Source: Oscheius sp. JU75 (lineage: Eukaryota; Nematoda; Chromadorea; Rhabditida; Rhabditidae). Taken from it: a DNA stretch of 64,000 nt. Under the pieces are notes generated by a model, which saw only the letters and a list, made by a program, of their open reading frames with translations, was not told where the DNA came from and searched no databases. Both the position numbers and the translations under genes were made by a program. Shown piece by piece: positions 33,315-44,115 of this stretch; position 1 is the stretch's first letter; each line of letters begins with the position of its first letter. The stretch covers positions 2,542,001-2,606,000 of the forward strand of contig JASJZC010000006.1 of assembly GCA_037178855.1 (NCBI GenBank), read 5' to 3'.

Positions 33315-34885
33315 CAGTTCATATTGAACGGCCGTTTATTTTGAACGGAACTAGTTTGTATTGAACGTTCAATTTGTACTAGTTCATATTGAACAGTTTC
33401 ACTCGATTTTGCGATTTTTTCTCTATTTTTAGCCATTTTCTATCTAAAAACTCTTTTTCTGATGTCAAAACATGAAATAACCCCTTTGAGCGTAGAAAAA
33501 ATTTAAAAATCGAAGCAGCTAAGCGAGCGCGTGCGTTTTGTTAGTGTTTTTTCCCACATTTCCCCGTTTTTCCCCTGCAACTGTAGTTGTGAGTAGTGTT
33601 TAATGAGCAAACAACAACCACACAGGGAAAAGAGAAAGAAAACTACTTGCTTTTACAAGTAGAATTGAATTTATGACAACGGCTCAGAGTGTCGTTTTTG
33701 AGTCTGAATTGAATTTATGACATTGAACATTATCGGCCTTACAGGAGCAACGATTAGTGTCACATTTGCCATTGCAATTACAATGCTGGTGTCCTTGGCC
33801 TTCTGAAATGGAGTCTCGGGCAACTGCAGATCGGAACGACTGCAGTTCGATGTCAGGCACGTCTGAAGCAGTAAGGAACGATTCTTGAAGTGGATTTAGT
33901 TGATTCCCTGGCGTACCATTGTGTGAGACGTCCCTTGGACGTACCTAGCCTGAAATAATAACTAAATCCGCCATAATTCAAGAGTTACCGATAGAATCCA
34001 TCCTTCTGCTCGAGAACAACTGCCATTAGATTCCGAGCTCCTATTTTGGATCGATCTACGTCGAGGAACGCTACCAATACGCTAACTCCAACATCTACGG
34101 TACCAAATCTTAAGCAAATCTTTTTTATATGCGATGAAACTGAAACTGACTGCGTATTTGATGCCCGAACCATTTTTCCGGCTTGTCGTTCGAGCGATTG
34201 GCTGGCTTCTTCCCACTCCTTTTCAATTGCTCTCTGCTGCTCGATCCAAAATGTCTCGTCTTCTTCCTCTTCTTCGACGTACTCGTCTTCGACGTATTCT
34301 TCTTTCTCGTCAGCTGCAGCTTCTTCAATGAATTCGATTTGAGGAAAGTCTTCTAGCTTATTGTCGATTGGAACCTCCTCATGGGCTGGGCTCAGAGTGT
34401 CATTTTTGAGTCTATAATCATATCCTGACGGTTTGAAATGTAGGAGAAAGAAGAAAACTATCCAAACATAGCTTTATACAGTGTCCTCCCTTTTACGAAC
34501 TGAACGTAGTCCAACAGTTGAGCCCAGTGAGGAGTTTGTCGTCGCAGCATCTCAGCAAACATTATGTCCTCCACATCACGGTTGCATCGTTCGACGGAGC
34601 CTTGGGATTGGCTGTGGCGGGGTTTTCCGTGTATGATTCTGCATCCTGGACACAAAGCGATGAGTGATTCCAGGGTGCTATTTGCAAATTCCCGCCCATT
34701 GTCCGTTTGCAGTATTTCAGGGGGCCCTATTTTTAATATTTTTAGTAAAATAGGAAAAATCCTCACCGAAAAGAGCGAAGATTGTGCTGACCTGTGCAGC
34801 TACTTCGGAAGCCGTTTTTGTCTTTAGCGCTCTCAGTATGACGTATTTGGTATGATGGTCTTGGTAAACGGCGATGAATTTCCAT
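33310..34885 (-). mobile_element. Second Ginger-like element, truncated by LINE sequence
   Basis: Left terminal repeat from TGTTGCAGTTCATATTG at 33310, shorter than in the first copy. The 3' part of the integrase gene follows on the minus strand: a Cys-rich tail (HCNCNGKCDTNRCSCK, about 33770-33720), the acidic region (about 34380-34150), and the DDE core with LQTDNGREFANS (34700) and SQGSVERCNRDVE (34600). The core is damaged: the segment coding for NTRYHRGIG is missing near 34490. The copy stops at 34885 in the middle of the core, where RTE-type LINE sequence begins. Unlike copy 1, its frame into the Cys-rich tail is intact. Confidence 0.8.
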
Positions 34886-35645
34886 TGGAAGCACAATCTT
34901 CATCTAGTTCCTGCCCAATTCAAGGAAAATCTTCTCATACTTGGAAATGCAGAAGAAAGAAACCCGGACAGTGTCATAAGTTTTGAAAGGCAGTACGAGG
35001 AACTGAAGAAGAAGTTGAAGAATGCCGCGCGGATGTAATGAGGATAGACACGCTGCCGCCAAAAGTATCGGCTGCAACAAAGGCTATACTCTCGGCGAGA
35101 CGGATGGCTAGAGACGACAACACAGCAAACGGAAGGATCTCATACTCTACTCTCTCCCAACAGGCAAGAAGAATGATACGAGACGACCTGATAGCGAAGA
35201 AAGAGGAAGTCCTAAGGAGGACAGTTGAGAAAGGAAAGAGTGTGAGAAATGCAGTCTGGTCCATACGAACAACAAGAAAGAGGATGCTGGCAGCCATATC
35301 GAACACCAACGATTACTCGCAGAAGGCAACCGTGGACAGGTTCAAGAACTTCTTCGACAACCTATACTCCGCACAAGGTCCGGTCAGGCCAGCAGATATT
35401 CGCGAATTTGAAGATCTTCCGCCATTCGAGCCTGATGAAGTAATCAGCGCTATCTGTCAACTAAAAAGAGCTGGGGCTGCTGGATCAGACGGACTCACGC
35501 CTGCCATGCTGTTCCATGCTAAGGAAGAGGCTAGAACAATAATCTGCAACATTCTAAATCACTTGGTGAATGGAGAAGCAGTTCCCAGAGGGATCACGGA
35601 AGCAATCGTTACTCTACTCCACAAATCGGGCGACTCACTAGGGGA
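34886..35645 (+). mobile_element. RTE-type LINE fragment, plus strand (linker and start of RT)
   Basis: Open frame 35038-35682 includes FEDLPPFEPDEVISAICQLK and AGSDGLTPAML, the entry to a non-LTR reverse transcriptase, and stops after IVTLLHKSGDS, where the RT would continue NYRPI-like. It is cut at both ends. Its first 164 bp are repeated in inverse orientation at 36197-36361. Confidence 0.75.
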
Positions 35646-36196
35646 GGGTTTTAGTTGCCCGCGGGATATCGAAACGAGGTAGTTACCATTCGAAAGGGCA
35701 TCGAAAATGATGGTGTTTCCCAAATATTCAGCTGCGGAATGGATGTCTGCTGTCCTCTGGAGCTTTTCCCGTTTCCAGATTTTGAGCTGAATTTGCGCTC
35801 TTGGACTTGGATATCCAGTGCTTCTTTCAGTGCAAGTGGCCAAGTGATGCAGAGCGTATGCGCTCCGCTGAATAACTTTTGGTTTTTGGTTCGAATCCTC
35901 TCTTCGGAAAACATTTTTATTTACTCATTTCAAGAGTATTTAGCTTCTATCATTGCTTTTTTTCACTCACTAAATACAAAAATCCCTTTTTCGGATAGCA
36001 CTGTGACGACCAGTATCGCACAGTTTCACAGCCACTTTGACTAAAGAAAAGGTTTTTTTACGTTCCGCTCCGCTGAATAACTTTTCTAACTCTCTTCGGA
36101 AAACATTTTTATTTACTCATTTCAAGAGTATTTAGCTTCTATCGTTGCTTTTTTTTACTACTAAAAGCTAGAAAATTTTGATAGTCGATTAGTAGT
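35646..36196 (+). mobile_element. tRNA-like SINE candidate with partial direct duplication
   Basis: A box-A-like TGGCCAAGTGATG (35837) and a perfect box B GGTTCGAATCC (35888-35898) are spaced 39 nt apart, as in tRNA-derived pol III promoters. The segment from CGCTCCGCTGAATAAC (35861) to about 35960 is repeated at 36066-36158, without box B. Both copies end in a T-rich run. It separates the two opposed LINE fragments. It does not fold as a normal tRNA. Confidence 0.45.
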
Positions 36197-37092
36197 GTCT
36201 ATCCTCATTACATCCGCGCGGCATTCTTCAACTTCTTCTTCAGTTCCTCGTACTGCCTTTCAAAACTTATGACACTGTCCGGGTTTCTTTCTTCTGCATT
36301 TCCAAGTATGAGAAGATTTTCCTTGAATTGGGCAGGAACTAGATGAAGATTGTGCTTCCGATTCTGCGTTCGTTTGGCTTTCATCGAAGTTTCCCTCCAA
36401 AACAGCGCAGTTGAAGTCGCCCAAGAGTATCGGTGAGAAACCTCTCGGCGATCGACAGCAGAACATCGATAGATGCTAAGAACTCATCATATTCCTCATC
36501 AGTGGACGTTGAAGTTGGGGCATATGCGACTACCATGTAAAGCTTCAGCAATGGCAGAGAGAGGGAGGCACATCTGGCAGAGTATGATGTGAAGATGACT
36601 TCGTTCGAAAAGCATTCTTTGACCAGAAAGCCTACTCCATGTTGAGATAACTGCGCGTGACCACTCCAGAACAGCACATCTTTGGACTCGAGATACTCTA
36701 TACTTCCCTTGCCTCGTAGACGAACTTTATTAAGAGCTAAGACATCCCATTTGACCGTTCGTAAGGCCTCTTGTAGTTCGACCTGCCTGGAAGTGCCGAG
36801 TAGAGAGCGGACGTTGAAGGTGGCACATACGAATTGAGGCGTCATGGAGATCTTGAGATTAGTGGGCAGAGTATGTCCGGCTTGCCCAAGGCTTCTTCGG
36901 ACGGAATTCAAGTTCTTCTGTCAGCAGTTGTTCCGTGCTTCCTTTTGGCGTTGGTTGAGGAAAAGCGGCAACAGCAGGAGTATAGCGATAGAGAGACAGC
37001 AGCGGACTTGGTAGCTCTTCTTCTCCTCCTGCTTGGTAACTTCCTTTTTGTTGTAGCTTTAACTCAACGGAGTAGAGCCAATTAGGGGGCAA
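36197..37092 (-). mobile_element. RTE-type LINE fragment, minus strand (5' part with endonuclease)
   Basis: The minus-strand frame begins about 37092, and from 36843 (ATG at MTPQFVCATFNVRSLL) codes an APE-type endonuclease: VCATFNVRSLLG, DVLALNKVRLRG, HGVGFLVKE, VVAYAPTS, then after a frame change LLGDFNCAV (GDFN motif). It stops at the same LINE position where the plus-strand fragment begins to diverge. The endonuclease nicks target DNA for target-primed reverse transcription. Broken by at least one frameshift. Confidence 0.75.
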
Positions 37093-37700
37093 CGTCCCGG
37101 GATCGTAGTAATTACTTGGATTGAGTTACTAGTCCTGCATACCGGCTTTGGACTGTTTAGAACTTCCTGTCGTCTGATCAGTGTGTGGTGCGATGGAGAT
37201 TGATACAATGAGAACCAACTGCTCGGCTCTGGCTGAATTCACTCATAAGGGTCAACTCAACGACTAAGAGTAAGATAGCCTCGACGACCAAGAGAACGGG
37301 CAAGACAGCTGGGGAAAATCCCTGAGAAAGTAGAGCAACTTCAACCGTATTCTTGACTGCCGGAAAGAACTGTAACAAATTGGGCGGCAATCTGTTCGCG
37401 ATAAATAGCTCTGAAAAAAACACCTATGTTGCTGGAGTCACGTTGCCAGTTTCGGAACTCCAAGCTTTTGAATCGGAGCAAACTATCTCGTGAAACCGCA
37501 GCGGCTGTGGACAACTGGAACCCCTGTAAATTTTACAAGGTGGGGACCAGGTCAGCCAAAAGACGCTAGCAGAAATAACTGTGTTGACACAACTTGGAGG
37601 TTTCTTCTGTAGATAAATACTCAGAAGTGACCTGCTATTCCCAAGTTCCGTCCGTGTGCCAACTTTCTGTCACGCCACCTGCTCTTCGTGATCATTCACC
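37093..37700. other. Intergenic, nothing recognised
   Basis: Between the LINE 5' end and the lectin gene; no supported exon or repeat. Confidence 0.35.
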
Positions 37701-37715
37701 TGCTTGTGACGGAAA

Positions 37716-39051
37716 GTGTTCAGGTCTAAAGAACTAGCCGTTTGTCAAATATTTGAACGAACAAAATTACAGATGTCTGTACCGCAAGATATACTCACTA
37801 AAACGGATAAATGTTACAGGGTAAGTTCCCTAACCGCTGATTTCATACTGCTACTGTCAATTTATAGGTGGTGTATCCTATCCAGTCAAACATTGACTAT
37901 GACAAGCATTCTGAAGCTGAAGGCATGCTGGCCAAAGTTCCCGACGAGGAAACAAACGAGATTCTTTTCGAGCACGCTTTTCTTTTCTAACTAACTTGGG
38001 CCGGGATTGGGCTAAACTTTACTAATGACGCCGATGGATGAACGAAACTCCATTGGAAAGGTGCTTTGCACCTTTTCGTAGCACTGAAACTCAACCTAGA
38101 TATGTCATTGAATGTTTAGATCAATTTCCGGAAAACGGGGTAACAAACCAATTTCTTATTGCTGGAAGAGGTTATCGCGATTCAAAGCGTTGGTCCTCTT
38201 CCAAGTGCCAGTTTACCCCCCTGGATTTATGTGTGAACTAGGTGATTTGTAGACACGGCATGCTTGCATGTGTTTAGAAACAGTATCGAAATCTTCCTTG
38301 TTGCCGACCAGCCTAGTTACGACCAAAAAAATGAACTGATCCATGTCAAATAAAATAAAGTTAGCGATTGAAATGTGTTTGACGCTTGAGAATTGCTTTT
38401 CAACCAACCAGGAAAAATACCATCATACCAGTAATCTTTGAGACATTTCAGTTGTTTAAATGTGGCCACCGTGTCCGCAGGTACTCCCACACAATCGCTT
38501 CGGTAGATAGGAGAAGCTTTGAACCACTCTTGTTACAAAGGTATTCTTCACGGACGCGCAAGGCATTTGTGCCCAAGAGAATGGTGTTCTCCCAAAGATA
38601 CCTGACAATAGCACGAATGAGTTTCTCTACACATTTGTGTACACACTTAACGACCTGTACCCTTGGGTCTGGACTGGACTGAACTGTCCTAACGGTAGAG
38701 ACAGTTGTCAATGGCAAGATGGAACCCCACTTGGCAGCTTCAGACCATTCGGTTAATTGTATTCAATGTCTCAATTATTTTTTTGTAGTAAACACAGTAT
38801 CCGGAGTGAACTATTTTCTTAATACTGCAGGATCATATGCCAGAAAATGGGAAAGTACAGGAACCCTAAATGTTGTAAATTACATCGTTTGTCAAAAAGG
38901 TAGGTCCTATTCTGCGTATGTTATTACGATGACCCTAGATCCCACAACAACGACTGCTCTATTAGCAGCAATGGAAGCCAAGTCTCCTCCGCAGCTTCAA
39001 GTCAGCTCGAAAAATGGAAAACTAGCCAAGTACATAGCAAACGAACAGTAA
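37716..39051 (+). CDS. C-type lectin-like domain gene (exon structure incomplete)
   Basis: Exons carry the C-type lectin fold in order. KTDKCYR then VVYPIQSNIDYDKHSEAEGM and LAKVPDEETNEIL (37773-37990, with a 46-nt intron) is the N-terminal half. EALNHSCYKGI, FLYTFVYTLNDLYPWVWTGL and NCPNGRDSCQWQDGTPLGSF (about 38508-38755) cover the middle, including the W-x-W-x-GL core. YFLNTAGSYARKWESTG and NYIVCQKG (38810-38900) are the C-terminal strand with its Cys. The TAA is at 39049-39051. Such proteins bind sugars or other ligands outside the cell. No EPN/QPD calcium motif is visible. An in-frame stop at 37989 and unmatched spacing mean there may be two lectin units or a decayed copy. Confidence 0.6.
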
Positions 39052-40380
39052 ACTCTCCCAATGAAGTTAAAATGCAAATAGAGATGTGTTTGCGTCCTAG
39101 TTTTGGAAACATTGTACCTACGTTGTTTGTCTATTGTACCGACGAACTTAAACGTTTTTGCTAGAAATGATGAAATGGAACAACGTTTGAACGTCAGTGA
39201 ATTTCACAAAGTGGGCACCGAATCAGCCGATTGATCCCAATGTTTGTCAGTGTGCGACAGTTATGTAGATGTAGACAGAGGAATAAAAAAGGTAAAAGGC
39301 GAAAATTTATTACAACAAGTGTCTTACAGCACAAACTCCAGTTCCTAGATGAAGGGCGTCAAAAGTGCTTACGCAGTTCTCGAAAGGATATAGACGGCGA
39401 TAAGAAAAATTGATGAACCTCTCAGGTTTCCTGCGTTGCATGGCTTCGAATTCTGGAACAGTGGACATCATGCTTTGCTTCAAACATCGTAATATCTATA
39501 TTTTCGATGTTTTTTTCTCTTTCAATGTTTCAACGCTGTTTTAAATATTGGAAAGCAAAGAAGAAAAAAGGAATGTCAAGAGTATTTTCTTCTTTTTTCA
39601 AAGCACCAGTTTGTATCCAAACGTGTATTGCAGAAGCCTCAAGTTCATCACAACTACAAAATAACAGCTATCTCTTATACTATGTCTGTAACTGTAGAAA
39701 AGTGGCCAGAACAAAAGATAAGTACTTTTCCAAGAGCTCACAGTATCACGACAAAATCGAGCTTTTTTCAGGTGTAGACAGAACATGGGACTGATTATGC
39801 TCGAAAGAGCCACCGCATCCTACCCAAAGCGTGCAAATTACCACTTCTCGAATCGGTACCCAAAACATTTATTTGACATGGACTACTCATTTAGGTCTTT
39901 GAAGAATTGACAATAATGCACGCGTCGCGGCTTCGGGAAATTACAATTCTAAAGCTCTCAAAAAAGTCTACATCTTGAGGATGGTAGACTAAAAAAGGAA
40001 AAAAGGTGGGTACAATACAAAGTGCAGTGAGGGAATAAGAGTATATTGAACTGATTTTTATTACCGTTTCGCAAAACTTTGGGGAGAGAGAGAGTAAAGC
40101 ACAAAATTTCCAACCAGGCCGACGAATACTATATCTAATTACGCGATCAGTAAGCACTGCATTAATTAATCCAAATCGTGAAACACAAAACTTTGCGAAG
40201 AAAGTATGAGCCAAATTTTCAAAGTTTACTGCATAACCGGAGTTGCGATTATGTCCGGAAGAACTGCTTCAACATAGCCAATGCGTAAAACAGAAAACTT
40301 TGGAATGAAGAAAAATCAGATGGTCAACCATTTTTACAACTTACCGAAAGCGTGGAAAATAAACTTTCCAAAAACCAGTT
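39052..40380. other. Intergenic, nothing firmly recognised
   Basis: AT-rich DNA. A minus-strand stretch at about 39990-39895 follows a good TTTTTTAG acceptor and reads YHPQDVDFFESFRIVISRSR to a stop; it could be a last exon of the Ly6-like gene upstream but lacks the expected cysteines. Confidence 0.3.
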
Positions 40381-40441
40381 TCCGGGAACATGCATTTTAT
40401 CAAACACTCCCCTCCCCCCAATTCTCCATTTTCAGCTCACC

Positions 40442-41415
40442 TTCTTGTTCTCAAAGCACTGCCAAGTTGAATATCTAATCCTCTCCGAGGCATCAAATCT
40501 CTGTCTCTCAAAATTCTTGTTATAGGCACATTCTCTGGCCGTGATGTCCAGCACCGTTCCATTCTTCAGGTTCGGTACTCTCTATATACTTTCACTTGAA
40601 TTTGAGACAAAAGTTACCTGCTTCAGAACCCTGCACCCTAAAGGTTTCTTCACTTTCCCGTCGATTAGCTTATAGGGACAGTTCTGCAATGTTTCAAATT
40701 GTGATATTTGGAAAAATAGTTACGTAAATATATCTATCGGAGTCGGAAGTGATATGGTCACAGTTTTCTTGATAGTGAGAGTTGCAGATGTAACAGCGAG
40801 TGGGAGAGCTGAAATGAGAGACTTGTGTTTCAAGTTCCCCTGATATGATGTAAAAATTATATTTTCCATTATAATTCCAGTTTTTAACAGAAAAACAAAG
40901 CGTTTTTATAAACAGAATAACGTAAACGACACGTCACTCAAAGTGAATTCAATAGCCTCCTTCTTTACACGACGGAATTTCGAGCTACATCCTAAGCGGC
41001 AAGAACGCTATAAAATCCAGCTTGCCTTCTTATAGCATCAGTGGAACACATATTGTTTGAGACTCTCGAGTTTGAACTAGGAGTTCGACACCAACAAAAA
41101 TGTTGAAAGTTTTTCACACAATAGCTAGTAGCTGTTCGAAAGGCAAAATGTGTTTAGAGGCTTTTAGAGCCAATGAGTTTGAATTAAAAATGGCAATTCT
41201 CTGTCAAGGATACTCCTCGGTCTACAGAAAGAGAATCCGTTTTATGGAGTTAGAGGGTTTACAATGGAAATTTCAATATGTTCTTTCATTTCAAGCTCTC
41301 TATTACTCTCACCCTTGAACAAATAAAAGTCTCACCTGTATCGTCTCATCTTCCTGACAGTCGAAGCTAGACAACCAATAGTGACAAATAGAAGGAGAAG
41401 GATCACAATGCGCAT
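40442..41415 (-). CDS. Small secreted Ly6-like cysteine-rich protein (2)
   Basis: Start ATG 41415 with a signal peptide MRIVILLLLFVTIGCLAS and a GTGAGA donor at about 41334. The following minus-strand exons read SPTRCYICNSHYQENCDHIT (about 40809-40725), NCPYKLIDGKVKKPLGCRVL (about 40684-40620) and NGTVLDITARECAYNKNFE up to STWQCFENKK (about 40578-40442) before a GTGAGC donor. The cysteine layout CxxC..C..C..GC..C.Y..C parallels the neighbour at 41.7-43.1 kb, exon for exon, so these are tandem paralogues. The last exon, which should hold a CN pair and a GPI signal, is not found with confidence. Confidence 0.65.
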
Positions 41416-41672
41416 GTTTTCTTGGAACTGGCCGAAAACTGGCGTCGAATGGAACAGAACAACGAATTGTTCTTCTTATGCTTTTTCTCTTTCAGCTCTG
41501 AATCATGTTGCGCCAACAGTACTGCAAACTTTATAAATCATATGATATCATCAAAAAACCTTTTATCTCGAAAAAAAAATCTCGTAAGTGACTCGCAAAT
41601 AGAGACAAAATACCTAACAATAAGAGAGTTTTGAGCATGGAACGAGGGGGTGAGTATCGTCTAACAAAGAAG

Positions 41673-43133
41673 TTAGTGAAGGAAGACGGCCATGAGAAGA
41701 GCGACGGCGGAAAGAACAACGCTGGATGCTCCATTGCAGGGCTCGGAAGGCTGAAAAGGCAGTTTTAGGCACTGTCTCTCAGTTTCTCTGTCTGTCAATG
41801 CAGCTCGAAACGTTTGCGTTTTACATTGCCTACGAAAGACGTTGTTGAAAACAAAAATGACTATTCAGATTTTTTAAAAACCAGTTTTCGCAGATTTTTT
41901 TTTCTTCATATAACAAACAAATGAAGAATATAAACTTTGTCTCCCAAAATATGTAACTTCAAAGAAGTTTGTTGCTCAAGCCTTTCATGTATATAGGATC
42001 TGGAGAATTTGTATAATCCGGGATACACCATGGTCGATAACAAGTGACAAAACTAGCAGTACCCACGAAATATAATCAAGCTCTCGAAATCCACCACCTT
42101 TCCTACAAATTTTTCAACTTTTGGCCTTGTTGAAATAAGAAGCCGGTTTGTTTAGTGCGTTGATCTTATACTTCTCAAAACAGAATAAATAAGACTCACG
42201 TTCTCGTTATTGCACTGGTAGAAGAATTTGGAGACGGCCCAGTTTCCGGACTTTTTCATTCCGTCGACGGGTCCTCCGGAGTAGGCACACTCTCTGATGA
42301 TGACGATCGGGTCCTCCTCGACTTTCTGGAAAGTTTTTTGTTCTGTTGGACATTTTGAATGTTTCAATCTTTCTATATAAGACATAATTGTTGCATATTG
42401 CAATGTCTGAAGATCCGCCCCAAAAAAAACATTTGTTCCAACAAAAAGGGCAACTGTTCAGTTTACTGAACTACTGTAGCGTTTAAGGTGCGTGATATTG
42501 TTTAAACATGTTTCTTATGCAATTGTTGTAAACAAATAGTGGAGAGGATAGTACTGATGTACTGTCCAGACTGTTCCAAAATAAACATTCTAGAGCCTGT
42601 AGTAACTTCGATGTTTCACTGTTGGGATACAATCTCCAGGGTGGACGCGACTCTGTTTATTTATTCCAAGATATAAAAACTGAAAATTGTTACCGTGAAA
42701 CTATAAACGAGTGACAAGTGGAAAGGGGTTTACTTTTCGTCTTTTTATAGTTTCTTCGGAAACAAATTTTATTCGTTTTTGACAGTTCGAAAAAGAAGAC
42801 CAAGTAGTAACTGAATCGGATCCAACCAGGAATTGCTTACTGCCGTAGAAGCTTTTTGAAACAAAAAAAAATTCTCTCTACCTGAACAACCTTCCTGCAT
42901 CCAATAGCCGGATTGCCTTTGAAACTTCCTTCAGTCAGATCGGGACAAGTCTAGAATTTGACCAGTTTTTGCGAAAAACAGAGAAAAGAAACCTTCTTGA
43001 ACGATTTCAAATCCTCCACGTCGCTGCTGTCACATCTGTCATTGACCGTGGAGACGCACTGGTAGCAGCTCACATCAGCACTGCTGACACAGGCGACCAT
43101 GACAGCCAACAGGACAAGGATGTAGGTGTTCAT
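41673..43133 (-). CDS. Small Ly6-like GPI-anchored protein (1)
   Basis: Four exons fit exactly: 43133-42993, 42950-42882, 42325-42200 and 41750-41673, giving 137 residues with all junctions in phase 0. Residues 1-19 are a signal peptide (MNTYILVLLAVMVACVSSA). The mature part has SCYQCVS, a CDSSD segment, TCPDL, IGCRKV, ECAYSGG, YQCNNEN and a final PCN. The C-terminus ASSVVLSAVALLMAVFLH is a hydrophobic tail after a small-residue site, typical of a GPI-attachment signal. This matches the three-finger (Ly6/uPAR) layout of small nematode and insect surface proteins, which modulate receptors or channels. The partner is unknown. Confidence 0.85.
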
Positions 43134-43542
43134 ACCTGGAAATGAGGGTTTGAATTAGGAAATGACAGAAAAAATGAGAAGGGAAGATAGAAGACTGTCT
43201 CAATCACTGTGTATCACAAACTCTATTCACAAATGTTTCAAGCACGGTAGGCAAGTTTGGAACCGACAGTATTCTGGTATGAAGGTTGCATTCAAAAATT
43301 GTTAAGCTGATGTATAGTACATAGTAAGATGTTGTTCATAATGTTTCAAGCTTCATTTACAGTATCATAACACCGAAATCAAACATTTTTGCTAGTAACT
43401 TTTTGAATTGGATGGAACAATTGCAGTGTGTGAAAGAACACCACTTGGCTCAAACAGTTTATCAAACAAGAAAAGATTATTCGAATGGAACTGTCACAAA
43501 GTTAGGAATGAAAGAGAGGGTTCTTCTGTGTTTCGCGCGATG

Positions 43543-44115
43543 TATTGGGTTGGCATATAAGTCTTTTCGCTTTTTCAAATGCGAAAATTTATTGTCTTCC
43601 AAACAACTTTTTCATTCGTTGTAACCACCATTATGATGTATCACGTCTGCCCATTTCACGGGTAGCTTACGGATGCCACGCTCGTAGAACACCTTGGGTT
43701 TCGACGCGAAGAAGTTTGTCAACCAGGTCGATTCATCAAAAGTTGACCTTGGCTCAACTTCGACACTTTTGTCCCCAGACCGAAAGCGATAGAGCCACAA
43801 CTGGCATACCCTCGTAGACGTCGTCCCTTGGCCATAAACATCGTTGATATTAGCCGCCGTTTGGACTCCATTCGTACCTTTGAGGAACCCGTATAACATG
43901 ACATGTCGCAGATGGTAGGGTGGCCAGTCATCAATAGTCCGGATCAAAACGAACAGAGAATAGAGAATAAGAAGAAGGGAAGCGGTGTCTTGCATGGTGG
44001 TGGTAGAAGACCGAGTGAGCTACACGAGGTGCTATATCAATAGTTCAGACGTTATCGTACACAAGACAAAGGACATGTTTACAAAAAGCGAAAAGACTTA
44101 TATGCCAACCCAATA
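43543..44115 (-). mobile_element. Mariner internal-deletion derivative with TIRs and TA duplication
   Basis: 569 bp (43545-44113) between inverted repeats that start TTGGGTTGGCATATAAG, flanked by TA on each side. A single minus-strand frame (43995-43612) joins a mariner N-terminal helix-turn-helix region (HLRHVMLYGFLKGTNGVQ, SGDKSVEVEPRS) directly to the transposase C-terminus (FFASKPKVFYERGIRKL). The catalytic middle is missing. It can be moved only by a full-length relative. Fragments of the same family are at 55.1 and 59.1 kb. Confidence 0.9.

Noticed and set aside
35830..35905. Functional tRNA gene
   Set aside because: Box A and box B are good, but the acceptor, anticodon and T stems do not pair, so only a tRNA-derived repeat is claimed.
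35651..35914. 87-residue minus-strand ORF across the SINE-like region
   Set aside because: Overlaps the repeat and lacks domain or splice support.
34886..36911. Twin-priming explanation for the opposed RTE fragments
   Set aside because: Twin priming gives a 5' part inverted so that the two pieces diverge; here they converge and overlap in sequence, so two insertions or a rearrangement fits better.
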